Assembly: GCA_037957365.1 (NCBI GenBank) | Contig: JARHVA010000593.1 | Coordinates: 327,501 to 391,500, forward strand | Length of the DNA: 64,000 nucleotides | Direction: 5' to 3' | Origin: Torreya grandis | Taxonomy: Eukaryota > Streptophyta > Pinopsida > Cupressales > Taxaceae | Shown here: positions 1 through 11,338 of the stretch, piece by piece | How positions within the stretch are numbered: position 1 is the stretch's first letter | How the letters are laid out: every line of letters begins with the position of its first letter | Notes under the pieces: generated by a model | What the model was told of the DNA's origin: nothing | Seen by the model: the letters and a program-made list of their open reading frames with translations, nothing else | Database searches by the model: none | Program-made: the position numbers and the translations under genes

Positions 1-1560
1 AAGGCATATTTGAATGCTTGAATGTGTTTTTCATTGTTTGAATCCCATTAGGTATGTACTCCAGACAAAATTTGTCAAGATTATTTTGTAAGTCATGGGC
101 AAGACCCAAAACATTCATAGGGAATCCATCTCCACCAATCCAAGTAGTATTAGCCAACATTGATGGGTTTTGAGGGGTATAAAAATAGGTTGGTGAAGGA
201 AAATAAAATAATAGGTGAGTTATTAGTTTAGTGCATTTTTCAAGTTTTTAGTTTCCATTTGTTTTCTCTAGGGTTTTAATGTTTAGTGAGATCTAATAAA
301 TCAAATTCATCCCCTACAAACTCTGATCTCATGGGTTTCTATCAACTTTCTATTTTAGCTTTCAGACTACCTAAACATGGGCAATGCTCCTAAGTGTTTA
401 ATTTTTTAATTTTATGCTAAAATTTATTCATTGACAATCATCCTTATAGAAATGATTATTTAGACATTCAATTTATCACATGTTAAATTTTAGGAAGGTA
501 TTTTAACTTCCATCTCTTGAAAGGAGATTTGTGAGAATGTCCCCAAGGTTTATTTTACCTTATCTAGGTGCATTGATCTTCACTCAATGGCTCATTATGA
601 CCATTCTATTTCAAGTGGATAGATGGTGTGAACTTCAAACTTAATTTTAACATGTTTAGGTGCTTAAAAAGATTAATAAATAATGTGTGTTTATTATTTT
701 TTTGCATGGGATTCATGTAAGTATTGAAAAAAATACAATTTTCCCAACAAATCAATATTTTCAAGGTTTTATTTGATGTATTTGTGGCTTATTTTAATGT
801 TCATCCATTGTGTTTAGCATTCAATAGTATGAAAATAACAATGGAAATAAAATATTGTAATTGAGATAAGCATGTAATCAGAATTAATAGAGTGGCATCA
901 GGGGGATGGTCCCTAACCTAATTAGGGATCCATCTATGATTAACATTGCATATCCATTTTTAAAATCCTAATGGCATCCTCAAGACCCATGATTCAATTT
1001 ACTTATCAAGCATTAGTAAAATCTAGTTTTGAAGGGTTTCATCTAGTTTTGATTCATAAATGTCCTTTTCTAATCTACCCTTAATTCATTTTTGAGTTTA
1101 TTTTGTCTTACCTAGTTTAGGCTAGATTCACCCATCCACCCATCTCAAGTAAGTCTAGACTCACATCATTTTTGAACCATTTGAGGTAAACAATTGATCC
1201 TCTCATCACTATTTTACCACTAGTTTTTTATAAAACCTAATACCCTAAAACCCATGTCTTAGAGTGAATCTTTTTATTGATATTAAAATTATGGAGTCTA
1301 CCTTGTAATATTCCTTGGTGTGAATAAAACCCACATCAACAGTAATTTAATTGGCACTATAACTAGGCCACCTAATTTATTTCTATAAAATATCACTTGA
1401 GTTGCATTAAGTACATCCAAAAGACTAACAAGTCCACCTTAGTTACGAGCCTACTAGTCCCACCCTTGAATATCCATAGAAAAATTAGGTTAGATAGAGG
1501 TGTCTTAAGGGTATACTAGACTTGTTCTTATTTCCCAATCAAGAGAGGTCATATACCTCC
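1..1560. other. AT-rich sequence, no gene recognised
   Basis: No frame here reads as a known protein over a useful length. There is a TATA-like stretch at about 180-190 (ggggtataaaaatagg). The sequence may include the leader or LTR of element D, whose gag begins around 1560-1620, but I could not match it to any sequence downstream of 10005, so no LTR is claimed. Confidence 0.4.
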
Positions 1561-1599
1561 ACATATGATGTCTCTAGCTTGGTTAGCTAGTTTTATAAT

Positions 1600-1960
1600 T
1601 ATTTTTCCTAGAGATGTGCATGATTACCTATTAACCTTGAAAGGTATATAATTACCTTTTCTCCCTTAGGAGGTAGGACTATTAAATAACACATAAAGGC
1701 TTTTAAGATTGATTTAGAGATATTGAAGGTAACCCATGAATTTGTGTCATGCAGACTCTTCCCTTTTATGTTACATAATGTTGCTTATGATTGGTTCCTT
1801 AATATCATATAAGATTCGATTACCTCTTGGAACCAGTGTTAAGAAACCTTTTTGGCATAATTTATACATGTAACTAGCCCAAGTTTCATATACCAACACA
1901 TTTAAATCATGAGAGAGCCTAATGAACCAAGTAGAGCCTTCAATGACATATTCCAAAAGA
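1600..1960 (+). pseudogene. Element D gag, N-terminal part
   Basis: Read forward, about 1690-1960 gives a retrotransposon gag pattern: an AFKIDLEILKVTHE-like stretch, then RLFPFMLHNVAYDWF, then a SITSWNQ-like stretch and an MREPNEPSRAFNDIFQKM-like end. This follows the family pattern of a capsid domain with a conserved tryptophan after an (A)F..L.G.A..W motif. Several in-frame stops are present. The frame stops abruptly at 1960, where E1 begins, and the same coding sense resumes at about 4840, so gag was interrupted by an insertion and not truncated. Confidence 0.65.
1956..1960. repeat. Probable target-site duplication of E1 (left)
   Basis: AAAGA directly before the E1 5' LTR matches AAATA at 4835-4839 directly after the 3' LTR at four of five bases. 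The lengths fit the 5-bp duplication made by Ty3/gypsy integrases. One mismatch is expected in an element this old, and the end of the 3' LTR is itself mutated, so the boundary is approximate. Confidence 0.5.
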
Positions 1961-2288
1961 TGTTATGCCCTTAACAGTTGTCATGTCTAAGGATATATGT
2001 AGCCAACTTATGGCTTACATGACTCTTTTGCATATTATTTTACATTTATCTATGCACTCATATGCTTAGTAGGTCTACTTATGGGTTGTTTATGGACTTT
2101 GTAGACTATCAATAGGATGTAAGGTTAGTTGTTCATCATCATATCAAAGTATTCATTTCTTATCACAAGCATTTAGGAGGTTTCCCCCTTGAAGTGGCTT
2201 ATCTATTATTCATGTTTTCTACTATATTTCCATATGATTATGATTTATTACTATTATTCTACTTATTTAGTGAAGTAATATCATTACA
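1961..2288 (+). repeat. E1 5' LTR
   Basis: Starts TGTTATGCCC and ends TTACA, so it has TG...CA ends. It matches 4507-4834 along its whole length with scattered substitutions. It is followed after two bases by a decayed primer-binding site. Confidence 0.85.
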
Positions 2289-2290
2289 AG

Positions 2291-2302
2291 TGGTATAAAA
2301 GC
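2291..2302 (+). promoter_or_regulatory. E1 primer-binding site (decayed)
   Basis: TGGTATAAAAGC stands where E2 has TGGTATCAGAGC, the complement of the 3' end of plant initiator methionine tRNA. Two bases differ. Position directly after the 5' LTR supports the call. Confidence 0.7.
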
Positions 2303-2699
2303 TTTGATTTGGGCCATAATCAAGCCAAAAACCCTAGATATTTAAATTTGGATATATCTCACAAATGATTATGAATTTTATATAAAATGTTTTATTGGTG
2401 GTGTGAAATCAGTCAAAAAATCTTCCATTCAAATTTCAGCCCATTTACATTTGTTTTTCAAGAGTTATAGGCATTTTAGTGGGTTTCATGAATTTTCTCC
2501 ATAGCTTATAATTTGTAGAACTTTTAAAATTTATTTATAGTTTTGGAAAGCTTGGAAAAAATTAGTTTGGGTTTGTTTTCTTTGATATTTATGATTTGAG
2601 GCCAACATATTTAAAAAAATTCATGGTCAAAGTTGGGTCAATGAGGAAAAATAAGGTTCATTATCGAGCCTTCTTATGCCTAGTTCTAACACTCATGAG

Positions 2700-3660
2700 T
2701 AGGGGAAAGAGAAAAAATCTGCTAAAACTCTTTTAGGAGATTACATGGAGTCTAGAACCTTTGATATGATGTCTTCAAAGATGATTCCTTAAATTCAATC
2801 AAATTTACATGGCTTGATGTAAAAGGATGTGCAAGTACAAACTCAAATGTCAACAATTCAATAGGAGCTTAATGGCATGAGTAATCAGTGGCAATAGATC
2901 ACAACACAAATGGATACCATTACATCCCATTTTTCACTCAACAACCCTCTAATTTTTCATTCTAGGCATCCTCCTCTCAACACTAGCATCATTAATATGG
3001 GGGTGAAACTGACGTTGCCAAAATTGGACTTGTAAAAGTTTTGATGGTAATAATCCACTCATTTGGATCACTCAAATCAAAAATATATTTGATCTACACC
3101 AAATTCCTAGCTCTCAAAAGGTGGTCATGTCATCTCTATATCTAGAACCTGATCCATTCATTTGGTATCATTAGTTGTATGCTCAAAAGAAGAATGTTGG
3201 TGCTCTTATTACATGGTCAATATTCATTGATGAACTAATGTATCACTATCAAGATAATGTTTTTGTAAACTACTATAGCTAATTAGCTAAACTTTGACAA
3301 ACAGGAATAGTGAAGGATTATATTCATCGGTTTCAAAATATATCCTTATGTGTGAAAGACATTACTAAGGCAAATTTGACTGACCTTTTTTTGGGTAGAC
3401 TAAAAGACAACATTCAATTGGAGGTTCTCATGTTTAACCCCATAACTATATTTGAAGTTATATTAAGGGTATGCTTAGTAAAGAAAATGATATGAGAAAA
3501 CATCATCCTTTCACTACTATCCAAGAACACACCTACCCAACTCCATCATTACCTCAACCTACCAGATTGACACCATAACAAATTGAGGATAAGTGTGCCA
3601 AAGGGTAATGTTATGGTTATGACAATAAATGGAGCATAGGTCATCGATGTTCTAAAAATA
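2700..3660 (+). pseudogene. E1 gag relic
   Basis: After a basic leader stretch the sequence reads through stops as a chromovirus gag. A block at about 3125-3300 gives FIWYH.LYAQKKN and ITWSIF.DEL, followed at 3310-3495 by an open stretch KDYIHRFQNISLCVKDI...LTDLFLGRLKD, the family's F..L.LRV......L...F..GL pattern. A CX2CX4HX4C zinc knuckle follows at about 3595-3655, read as CYGYDNKWSIGHRC with its second Cys changed to Tyr. The same parts occur in the same order in E2. It is not translatable. Confidence 0.65.
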
Positions 3661-3769
3661 AGTTACATCAAAGGGGGAAATGAGGATGAAGAAGATGAGG
3701 AGGCATCTGGTGAGGGTTTTGAATTACTTGAGGAGGAAATTATAGATTCTTAACCTATTATCTCTTGTC

Positions 3770-4120
3770 ATGCCCTTATAGGCATTTCTACTCCTCAAAC
3801 TCTTAAGGTGGTGGGTTTCCTTAGTAAATAAAAGGTCATGGTTTGATTAAATCAGGAATTACACACAATTTCATCAATAATAAGTTGGTTTCTTGATTAA
3901 ATTATTTCATCTACCTAGCCCCAAAATTTTAGGTCATGATTGTAGATGGTGGTACATTTAATTGTTCTTAAAAATACCACAGTATTAAGTTAGCAATGGG
4001 GTACTATTTTATACATTCTCCCATGTTTTCTATTCTTATGGGAGGGGCTAACATTATTTTGGGAGTACAATGTCTCACCATATTGAGCACTATTGAGATG
4101 AATTTATAATAACTATTCAT
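3770..4120 (+). pseudogene. E1 aspartic protease relic
   Basis: Aligned by eye with E2, this stretch carries the retropepsin region of a chromovirus (E2 reads LIDPGSTHNFI at the active site). Here the catalytic motif is lost; the flanking VMIVDGG and a SIL.GGANIILG-like end are still visible. After about 4110 the frame runs into sequence resembling a post-protease linker and then jumps straight to the chromodomain, so no RT follows. Confidence 0.55.
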
Positions 4121-4374
4121 GCTCTTTCATTCTGAAGGCAAGCCAATGGAACTATGGGGATTAATATCTAAATATCCACAAGTAGTTAGTTCACATCATG
4201 TGACCAAGATGCTAAAAAAGGGTGATGAAGGATTTGTGGCACATTTTTTTTCCATTGATGTTCAAAAAATTGAGTCTACCCATCTTGATCTACAATAAAT
4301 ATTGGATGAACATTCATTTATTCTTGATCCTAAACAGTCCTTCAAATGCATATTAAGTAATTATGGTCTAGAGT

Positions 4375-4475
4375 GATTAAAAAGTATTTAATCGAATGGA
4401 AGAATCTACCTTCTAAAGATGTTACTTGGGAGGATGAAGCCTTCATGAAACAACATCCAAGATTAATTTAGTGTT
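4375..4475 (+). pseudogene. E1 chromodomain fragment
   Basis: The sequence reads as YLIEWKNLPSKDVTWEDEAF, the core of the chromodomain found at the integrase C-terminus of chromoviruses. The E2 version at about 60247-60315 reads EYLIKWKNLSSEDATWEGE. The domain is known to direct integration by binding histone marks. It lies just upstream of the polypurine tract and 3' LTR, as expected for the end of pol, although the rest of pol is missing. Confidence 0.7.
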
Positions 4476-4506
4476 GAGGAAAATGTTTTTTTGAAAGGGA
4501 GGGGCA

Positions 4507-4834
4507 TGTTACACCCTTAACCATTAGCATGTTTATGGATATATGTAGCCAACTTGTGGCTTGAATAACCATTTTACATATTAGTTTACATTTTTCTATG
4601 CACTCATATACTTAGTAGGTTGTCCTATGGGTTGTGTATGGCCGTGGTAGACTATAAATATGAGGTAGGGTTAGTTTTTCATCATCATATTAGAGTATTC
4701 ATTTCTTATTACAAGCATTTGGGAGGTTTCCCCCTCAAAGTGGCTTATCTATTATTCATATTTTCTACTATATTTCCATATTATCATGATCTATTGTTTT
4801 TATTCTACTTGTTTAGTGAATTAATATCATTAAA
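4507..4834 (+). repeat. E1 3' LTR
   Basis: Starts TGTTACACCC directly after a purine tract (AAAGGGAGGGGCA at 4494-4506) and matches 1961-2288. Its terminal CA is changed to AA, so the exact end is inferred from the alignment. Confidence 0.85.
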
Positions 4835-4839
4835 AAATA

Positions 4840-6000
4840 TGTATAGCCTAGTTGAGAATGACTAGAAAAGTAATTTTATGTTATCCCTTGAAATATACAA
4901 GAATGCCTTGGATTATATGATAGTTGTCTTTTTCCATAGAGCCCCTAGTATTAATTCATTACCACTAGCCTATGCTAAGGCTATTAATATTAACAGATAA
5001 TTGAATCCTCAATTAAAATCTTTAGATTCACCCAATATTAGTCTTAATGTTTTATCCCTTAATCTTATTCCAAATGATACTCAGAATGTAGTGACTCAAA
5101 ATCAGAACCAAGTCTATACACAATTGACTCTGGCCCATGTTTCATGCAACTAACACCTCAACTTTCTAAATAATCTAGTGTCTACAACTAATCAAAAAAA
5201 TCATAACCAGCCTTTAATACCAATTAATATTTCTACCACTCAAGGTGTTGCTTATAATTCTAAAAGATTAGATTTGAATCTTATCAAAGTAATGGTTTAG
5301 AAGCTAAGAAATGAGTTTTTGATCATTCAAAAGTGAATGAAAAACATCATGGGGTATAATAGCAAAAATAATTTTATATATCAAAGATAAAACAAACCTT
5401 TCAATAGATATGAAAATAACATGGAATATTAGAAACCTAATAAGATACCTAAAATAAACATCTTCAAAGCAATATTGCCTAATTGGTGTTGAGTCCAAAA
5501 TACAACATAACATAGTTAGTTGGAATGAATAGATTTTTGCCCTAATTTTGAAATATTTTAGAAGGAAATGGATAAGTGTGAAGGTTTCTAAATCATCCAA
5601 ATCTAACTCCTTCTACTCTATGTCTTTTTAGAATAATAATGGCATTTAAGACATGATTTCCACTTCCCAATGGAAGATGAAAATGAACTTAAAGACAATA
5701 TAGATGAAATCCATGGCTTTCATTAGTTCTAAAGGAACAACTATAACTTGAGGAATAAATAACCTACTACCATTTTTATGCCTCCAAAAAATAGTGGTAC
5801 TATTCATATAAATCCTAAGGTAAATAATAATTTTTTACCTCTAAAAGGGAATGATAAGATACAAAGTACAGAGCCTCAAAACAAAATTAGATACAATATA
5901 GTCAAATATATGAAGAATATCAAGGAAAATATCAGTTTTCATGAGCTAGTTTAGCTTACTAAGCAAAGAGAATTATTTATCAAAGATTTAACTGGGATAC
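4840..6000 (+). pseudogene. Element D gag, C-terminal part, and linker
   Basis: Coding sense resumes right after E1 with a stretch reading EIYKNALDYMIVVFHRAPSI. It continues into Asn/Gln-rich low-complexity sequence (about 5030-5250) typical of the region after the capsid domain. I see no clear zinc knuckle. Many stops. Confidence 0.45.
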
Positions 6001-6059
6001 CATCTAATGATAAATTTAATGTTACTCACACCAATGTGGTTATTTACAAGAACAATCCT

Positions 6060-6450
6060 AAGGTACCACCTTTTATACTAACCATTATAATGTTTGGGTG
6101 CATATTTTTTTGGTTGACTCAAGTGCCTTAGCCAATGTGATATCCATAGTTATATGCAACAAACTTGGTTTGATCCTAGAAAAATCCAAAAGAGTGGTCC
6201 TATAATTAGATAATACTTCTATGTCGTGTATTGGGGGGTTGAAAAATATACATATTTAGCTTGCCTCTGAGCCATGTGTGCAATAGTACATAAACATTCT
6301 GGCTATTGACATTCCTAAATCCTATGGCTTATTATTGAGAATGATTAGTTAAAGGTTTTGAATGGATACATAGAAATGGATTTCTCAAATATGTGTCTAC
6401 CTTGGAAGGGGTATCCAATCATACTTGAGTAGAATAATAACTAAAGATGA
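6060..6450 (+). pseudogene. Element D aspartic protease relic
   Basis: About 6110-6180 reads VDSSALANVISIVICNKLGL, with VDSSA in the place of the retropepsin active site D-S/T-G-A. Around 6305-6350 it reads IDIPKSYGLLLRM, the conserved DVP..YG(M/L)LL..DW block that ends the protease region in Tat and Athila elements. The glycine of the active site is replaced by serine. Frame changes between blocks show decay. Confidence 0.65.
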
Positions 6451-6569
6451 AGTACCTGATTACTGAGTACAATGCCAAAAATGAGAAGGTTGACTTTTCA
6501 TCTTCACATGTAGGTGTTTAAATGTTTATTACAAAGAATCAACCTCATGAGAAAGAATTTGTAGATCAT

Positions 6570-6860
6570 TCATAGTTGTTGACCCTACACTTTAATGGTG
6601 TAATATCAAAGTAAGGTTCTAACATTAGCATGGATTTGGTTGACCTAGATGGAAAATAATATATAAACATGTATAGGCTAAAATTCTCATGCACCAATAA
6701 TCAATCTAAGTATGAATCTCTAATTATGGGATTATAATTTACACCTAAACATGATGTCAAGAAGTTAAAAATATTTGGTGATTTAGAACTAGTTGTCAAC
6801 CAAATTATAAATAAATATCAATGTAAGCTAGCTTACTTGAAAACTTATAAACACAGATCC
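6570..6860 (+). pseudogene. Element D extra RNase H (archaeal-type) located before RT
   Basis: The translation shows blocks matching the additional RNase H of Tat elements: LHFNG in place of FDGS, RLKFSCTNNQSKYESLIMGL in place of the CTNN.AEYEALI.GL block, and IFGDLELVVNQI in place of .GDSQLVVNQ. The first catalytic aspartate has become asparagine, while the glutamate and second aspartate remain. Tat1 in this window has the same domain after the ordinary RNase H (about residue 540 of its pol frame), so the different place here is a real change of gene order. Confidence 0.7.
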
Positions 6861-7269
6861 TAGGATCCAATTGATTCATTCAAAGCATTCAATATTAAGG
6901 CCATTCCAATAAAATAAAATAAAATAACAAATTCATAGGCAAATTTAGATACCAAATTGGCACCACACTAAAAATCCAAAATGAAAAAAAATTATATGGA
7001 GTTATTTCCTTGCCCCTCCGTCCCACATAATGTGGATAAATTACATGTGTTTGATGATGATCAAAAAATCATATAGTTCTTGAACAATTATAGAGCCTTT
7101 AAAGATCAAATAATAGATGGAATGGACTTTGAACACATAAGACTTGGGAGATGATGGCATCTTATAACTCAAATAAAATTGGATACCTATGGGAATGGTA
7201 TCATTAGAAAGATATTTTGACATGGATCCATAATTTGAAAAGTAAAAACAACTAAACATAATTTAATCT

Positions 7270-8150
7270 TATTTTTCCAAAGAGAACTTGGGAACTAATG
7301 AACATCCTTAATATGTATATATTACTTTGAATTTCTCTAAGACTAATAAATAGATATTAAAAGATTTATTGAAAAAGTATAAAGATGTGATTTCTTGGAC
7401 CTACAAATACCTAATAAAATTTGACCCAAGGGTAATCACACATATTATTTCTGTAAATAAAGGGAGTAATCCCTTCAAGAAATTCCAAAGGCTAGTGAAT
7501 CTAATTATATAGACCCTCATTCAGATAGAAGTTTAAAAGCTATTGGATGCTAAGATTATATTCCTAATCAAGCATTGAACTTGGGTGGCTAACTTAGTAC
7601 CAGTCATGAAAAATAATGGTGAAATTTGACTGTGTTAATTTTAGGAACTTGAATAGAGCATTATGGAAGGATAACTATCCTTTTTCTCTGGATGAATTAA
7701 TTCATATTTTCATTGTTTCTAAGATGATGTCCTTTTTAGATGGTTTTTAGGCTACAATCAAGTGCTAGTAAAAATAGAGAATCAAATAAAGACTAATTTT
7801 ACCACCAAATTTGGAACTTACACATATAAGAGGATGAATTTTAGCTTGATTGATATAGGGGTAAATTTTAATGTGCCATGGAATTCACATTTCAAGTACT
7901 CATTATAAAATGCATCATCATCTATATGGATGATCTTACTATGTTTTAAAAGAACAAACTTGATCATGTGGCTCACTTGTAAAAAATATTTAATAGATGT
8001 AGAAGATAAGGAGTGTCATTGAATAAAAAAAATAACAGCTTTGGGGTCACATAGGATAAAATTATAGGCCACATCATCACTAAAGATGAGATTTCCATGG
8101 ATCTAGAATCAATCTAAGCCATTTTAAAGATAAATCCCCCAAACAATAGA
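7270..8150 (+). pseudogene. Element D reverse transcriptase relic
   Basis: Recognisable blocks in order are WTYKYLIKFDPRVITHII, NFRNLNRALWKDNYPFSLDE with SFLDGF.GYNQVLV after it, NFTTKFGTYTYKRM, and the active-site YMDDL at 7923-7937. The last is the family's Y(V/M)DD box with both catalytic aspartates retained. Stops occur within most blocks. Confidence 0.8.
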
Positions 8151-8229
8151 AAATAACTGAAGTCTTTCTTTGGCAAGATCAACTTTATGTGAAAGTTTAT
8201 TTCTAGATTCATAGAGATTGTCAAGACAT

Positions 8230-8660
8230 TGAATCCCATGTTGAATAAGGATGTTAAGATTGAATGGAAAAATAAGGGAAAGAAAACATTTCAAGATATC
8301 AAGATGGCCATGGACCAAGATCCAATTTTAATCAGTCATGATTTTACAAAATATTTCTTTTTGTATTCATTTACTTCAAAACACACTATCATAGCAATGC
8401 TCATGTAAAAGGTAGATGATAATGAGCATCCAATTGATTTTATGAGCACTAATTTGAAGGATACATAATTAAAATACTAAATTATAGATAAACATATATA
8501 TGTTTTAATTAAAGCAGTGAATAAACTTAGGCATTACATCATTTGAAGTAAAACCAATGCCATTTTCCAAACCCAGTTTTTAAGCTCACCCTCAACCATA
8601 ATGAGTTATAAAATGAAGAGGTAAATGGATTACCCAATTATAAGAGTTTTATATTGAAAT
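8230..8660 (+). pseudogene. Element D RNase H relic (the one attached to RT)
   Basis: Reads FQDIKMAMDQDPILISHDFTK, then a FLYSFTSKHTI-like stretch and later KMKR.MDYPIIR. These are the connection/RNase H blocks following RT in Ty3/gypsy. No second RNase H lies between this and integrase, confirming that the extra domain sits upstream. Confidence 0.65.
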
Positions 8661-8929
8661 TAGCCTTTAAAAATGGTGCAAGTCCAAGGAATCATCTATA
8701 TCATGACTAAAATAGATCCATGTATTTGTATTGATAAGATCAATGAAACACTAGTAGCTAGATACGATTGGTATGTCCACATTATTCATTAACTACTCAC
8801 ATGTACATGTACCCTAGAGATAAATAGAGAATAAAGTAAATCCCTTAGGCATAAAACATCCCATTACATGATAAAAAGGTAATTTTTTACTAAAATAATT
8901 ATAAGGGCATCCATTTTAGGTGTGTCTTA

Positions 8930-10005
8930 AGAGAAAAATATATAGACATCTTGGATAATTTACATCAAAATATAGGCATTAGACATCCTTCTGGAAATTA
9001 TATAGGTCACAAGATCTTGAGGGTATGATAATGTTGGCCTAATATTTTCAAATATGTCCATAATCATATAAGAATATGCCATGAATGTCAAGTATTCAAG
9101 AAGAGGGAAGCATATGTTGTTATGCCACTATATCATGTGATTGAGGAACACCCTTTTACCCAATGAGGTCTAGACTTCATGGGAGTAATCAATTTAAATT
9201 CTTTAGTAGGATACAATTTTTTTTAATATCTAATGATTATTGTACTAGGTGGATAGAATTTGTGGCTATAAATAACTCTAGAGCATGAGATGTGATTAAT
9301 TTTTTGGAAGAAAACATATTGACCAAGTTTAGAAATCCAATTTATTTTGTCTGTGATAATGGTATAGATTTTCAATTTCAAAAATTTACTATGTGGGATT
9401 ATAAAAATCAAATTACCATATATTTTAATTCAAATTAATATCCACAAAGGAATGGAGTAGCTGACTCTACTAACAAGAACTTGATGGATGTCATAAGTAA
9501 ATCAACACAAGATAAACTAAGAGAATGACATCTGTTATTTATATATGCACTATGAACAGACATAATCAAGCCCTAAAGGCTTCACCTTACTTACTAATGT
9601 ATGTATAACTACCAATTTTCCCTATTACTCTCAAACTACCAATGTATTAGTTCATGTAAGATTATATGGGAGAAGATGAAATAAGTTAGTTTAGGTTATT
9701 ATACATAGTCTATATGGAAGATGGATGAACATAAGAACTAGATAGCTTTAGCAAGAATCAAGACATTATCAAGAGGTGGTTTGATAAGTGTTAAAAATCA
9801 AATATTTTAGTATTTTAGACCTAGTGCTTTTATGGGATAAGGGACATCAAAATAAATGACAACATGACAAGTTCACTCCTTTGTGGATTAGGTCATATCA
9901 AATCTCTAAAAATTTGGGTAATAGTAATTTTTTACTCAAAGGATATCCAAAGTAATTATCTCACTTTTCTAGTAAATGGGAAGTTCTTAATACATTATTT
10001 CATGC
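8930..10005 (+). pseudogene. Element D integrase relic
   Basis: The zinc-binding part shows ICHECQVFKKR at about 9066-9100. The core reads GLDFMGVIN with the first catalytic Asp, then DYCTRWIEFVAINNSRA, then VCDNGIDFQ with the second Asp. At the third position GVADSTNKNL has Asp where the family has Glu. The C-terminus near 9890-9995 gives SYQISKNLGNSNFLLKGYP and VNGKFL.HYF, the usual end of integrase in Tat/Athila elements. Multiple stops and frame changes. Confidence 0.75.
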
Positions 10006-11065
10006 CTACCCCAGCTAGAGACACTTTAGATTGACTCTAAGTGTAAACATAGAAGTAGGAGTAGAGTAAATTTCATGCTTTCTTAGATTAGCTTTCATGC
10101 TTTTTTAGATCTAGTTTCTTAATTTCTTAGATTAATTTATTATTTTCTACATTTTATTTCATATTTTTGTATTGTGTTTACTAGATTAGTTGCTTAAAAT
10201 TCAAATAGTCAAAACCATTTCTTATGTTGAAGCCATCAAAGTTCTCCCAAGGGGGGTGGGTAAATAATGAGGTATATGAAAATTGGTGTTCATTAAGGAT
10301 TTCTATAGATGAATTCAAAACTCTTAAATTAAGGTGTGTTCTAATTAGAATAAAGTATTTATATAGATTAGATAGATTCACCAAGTCTATAAAAGTTACT
10401 TTGATATCCTCAAGGAAATTTTAAAGACTTTTCATTTTAAAATATCAATTACACTCTTACATGTTAAAACTTGGATGAGAGATGATAAACATTTAAATGG
10501 ATAAATTTTGGTAGGGATGTATTGATAAAAATTCAGTATTATTATACATACACCTAGCCAACAGTGGTTCCCAACCCATTTCCCATCTAGTTTTATAAAA
10601 ATAAATGAGAGAGATCAATGGATCAAATATACAAACTTATGGAAAGAGGGCGATTAAATTAAACCCTATCTGAGCTATGGATGCTTGGATAGAAATGGAT
10701 AAATTCTTAGAGTGGAATTAGAGGTATTTTTATCATAATTATGAATGCCTCACTGGTAGTATAGGAATGCCCAAGCTTTCCTTATTATTGTTATAAAATC
10801 AAGAAATCAAAATAAAAAATACAGTGCCTATCTATATCTTTATCAAAGTTATGATAACAAGGGGCAAATGAATTATAAATAATCACATAGATCTTAGAAA
10901 TGATAAGGGATAACATATTATAGGAGAAAGTTGGAATCTGTTTTAGATATCTAGTCTATTTATTCTTTTCTTATAAGGTCTAAAGTTTTATTATAGTTCT
11001 TCTTTAACCAAAGATTTTGGGTTCTTAAATACTCGAGAGTATTTCCCCATTGAGCCACCATTTTT
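10006..11065. other. AT-rich spacer, no gene recognised
   Basis: This follows the end of element D integrase and precedes copia C. A purine run (CCAAGGGGGGTGGG at about 10247-10260) resembles a polypurine tract, but no LTR can be shown after it. Short open stretches around 10181-10424 overlap on both strands and have no recognisable motif. Confidence 0.4.
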
Positions 11066-11325
11066 TGTTATTAACATATTATTGTATCACCTTAGACTAT
11101 TTTCTAATGTATATTTCATATTTTTATGGTTATAGTGGTTTTAACCACTTAGGTAGGTAGGTTTCATGGGCCTAACTATTTTATGCGACTTGATGCTTTT
11201 GGTTTCACCCACCTCCTTATTTTTCAAGTGTTCCTTTTGTTCATATATCATAGGCTTTCCATTGTATTATTGCATACACTTGTACATTGGTTAATTCATT
11301 TCTTCATATCTTTTTTGAATCTAAT
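11066..11325 (+). repeat. Copia C 5' LTR
   Basis: Starts TGTTATTAACATATT and matches 16253-16512. Both copies share AACCACTTAGGTAGGTA and TTTGGTTTCACCCACCTCC. The 3' end is set by the primer site just downstream. Confidence 0.8.
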
Positions 11326-11326
11326 A

Positions 11327-11338
11327 TGGTACTAGAGC
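11327..11338 (+). promoter_or_regulatory. Copia C primer-binding site
   Basis: TGGTACTAGAGC differs at two neighbouring bases from TGGTATCAGAGC, the standard copia primer site complementary to initiator Met tRNA. It lies directly after the 5' LTR. Confidence 0.8.

Larger units (their letters stand above)
1961..4834 (+). mobile_element. E1: chromovirus-type LTR retrotransposon with most of pol missing
   Basis: Two matching LTRs of about 328 bp (1961-2288, 4507-4834) flank an internal region of only 2.2 kb. It holds a leader with a decayed initiator-Met-tRNA-type primer site, a gag relic with a zinc knuckle, a protease relic and, right before the 3' LTR, the end of a chromodomain. Reverse transcriptase, RNase H and nearly all of integrase are absent. 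E2 at 57438-60695 is the same family: the LTRs share long stretches such as GTTTCCCCCTCAAAGTGGCT and the primer sites match. E1 sits inside the gag of element D. Confidence 0.85.
1560..10005 (+). mobile_element. Element D: ancient Tat-like Ty3/gypsy relic, split by E1
   Basis: A full set of Ty3/gypsy domains can be read in one direction despite many stops and frameshifts: gag (1600-1960, resuming at 4840), protease (about 6090-6420), an RNase H-like domain (6580-6860), reverse transcriptase (7390-7990), RNase H (8230-8650) and integrase (8930-10005). A gag of the Retrotrans_gag type, a second RNase H and an integrase C-terminus ending VNGKFL.HYF all point to the Tat/Athila side of Ty3/gypsy. 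The unusual point is that the extra RNase H precedes RT. The 1961-4834 chromovirus E1 interrupts gag. I could not find LTRs. Every domain is decayed, so this is a fossil. Confidence 0.75.

Noticed and set aside
10247..10260. A polypurine tract and 3' LTR of element D
   Set aside because: The G-rich run is suggestive, but no matching sequence lies upstream in 1-1560, so an LTR cannot be supported.
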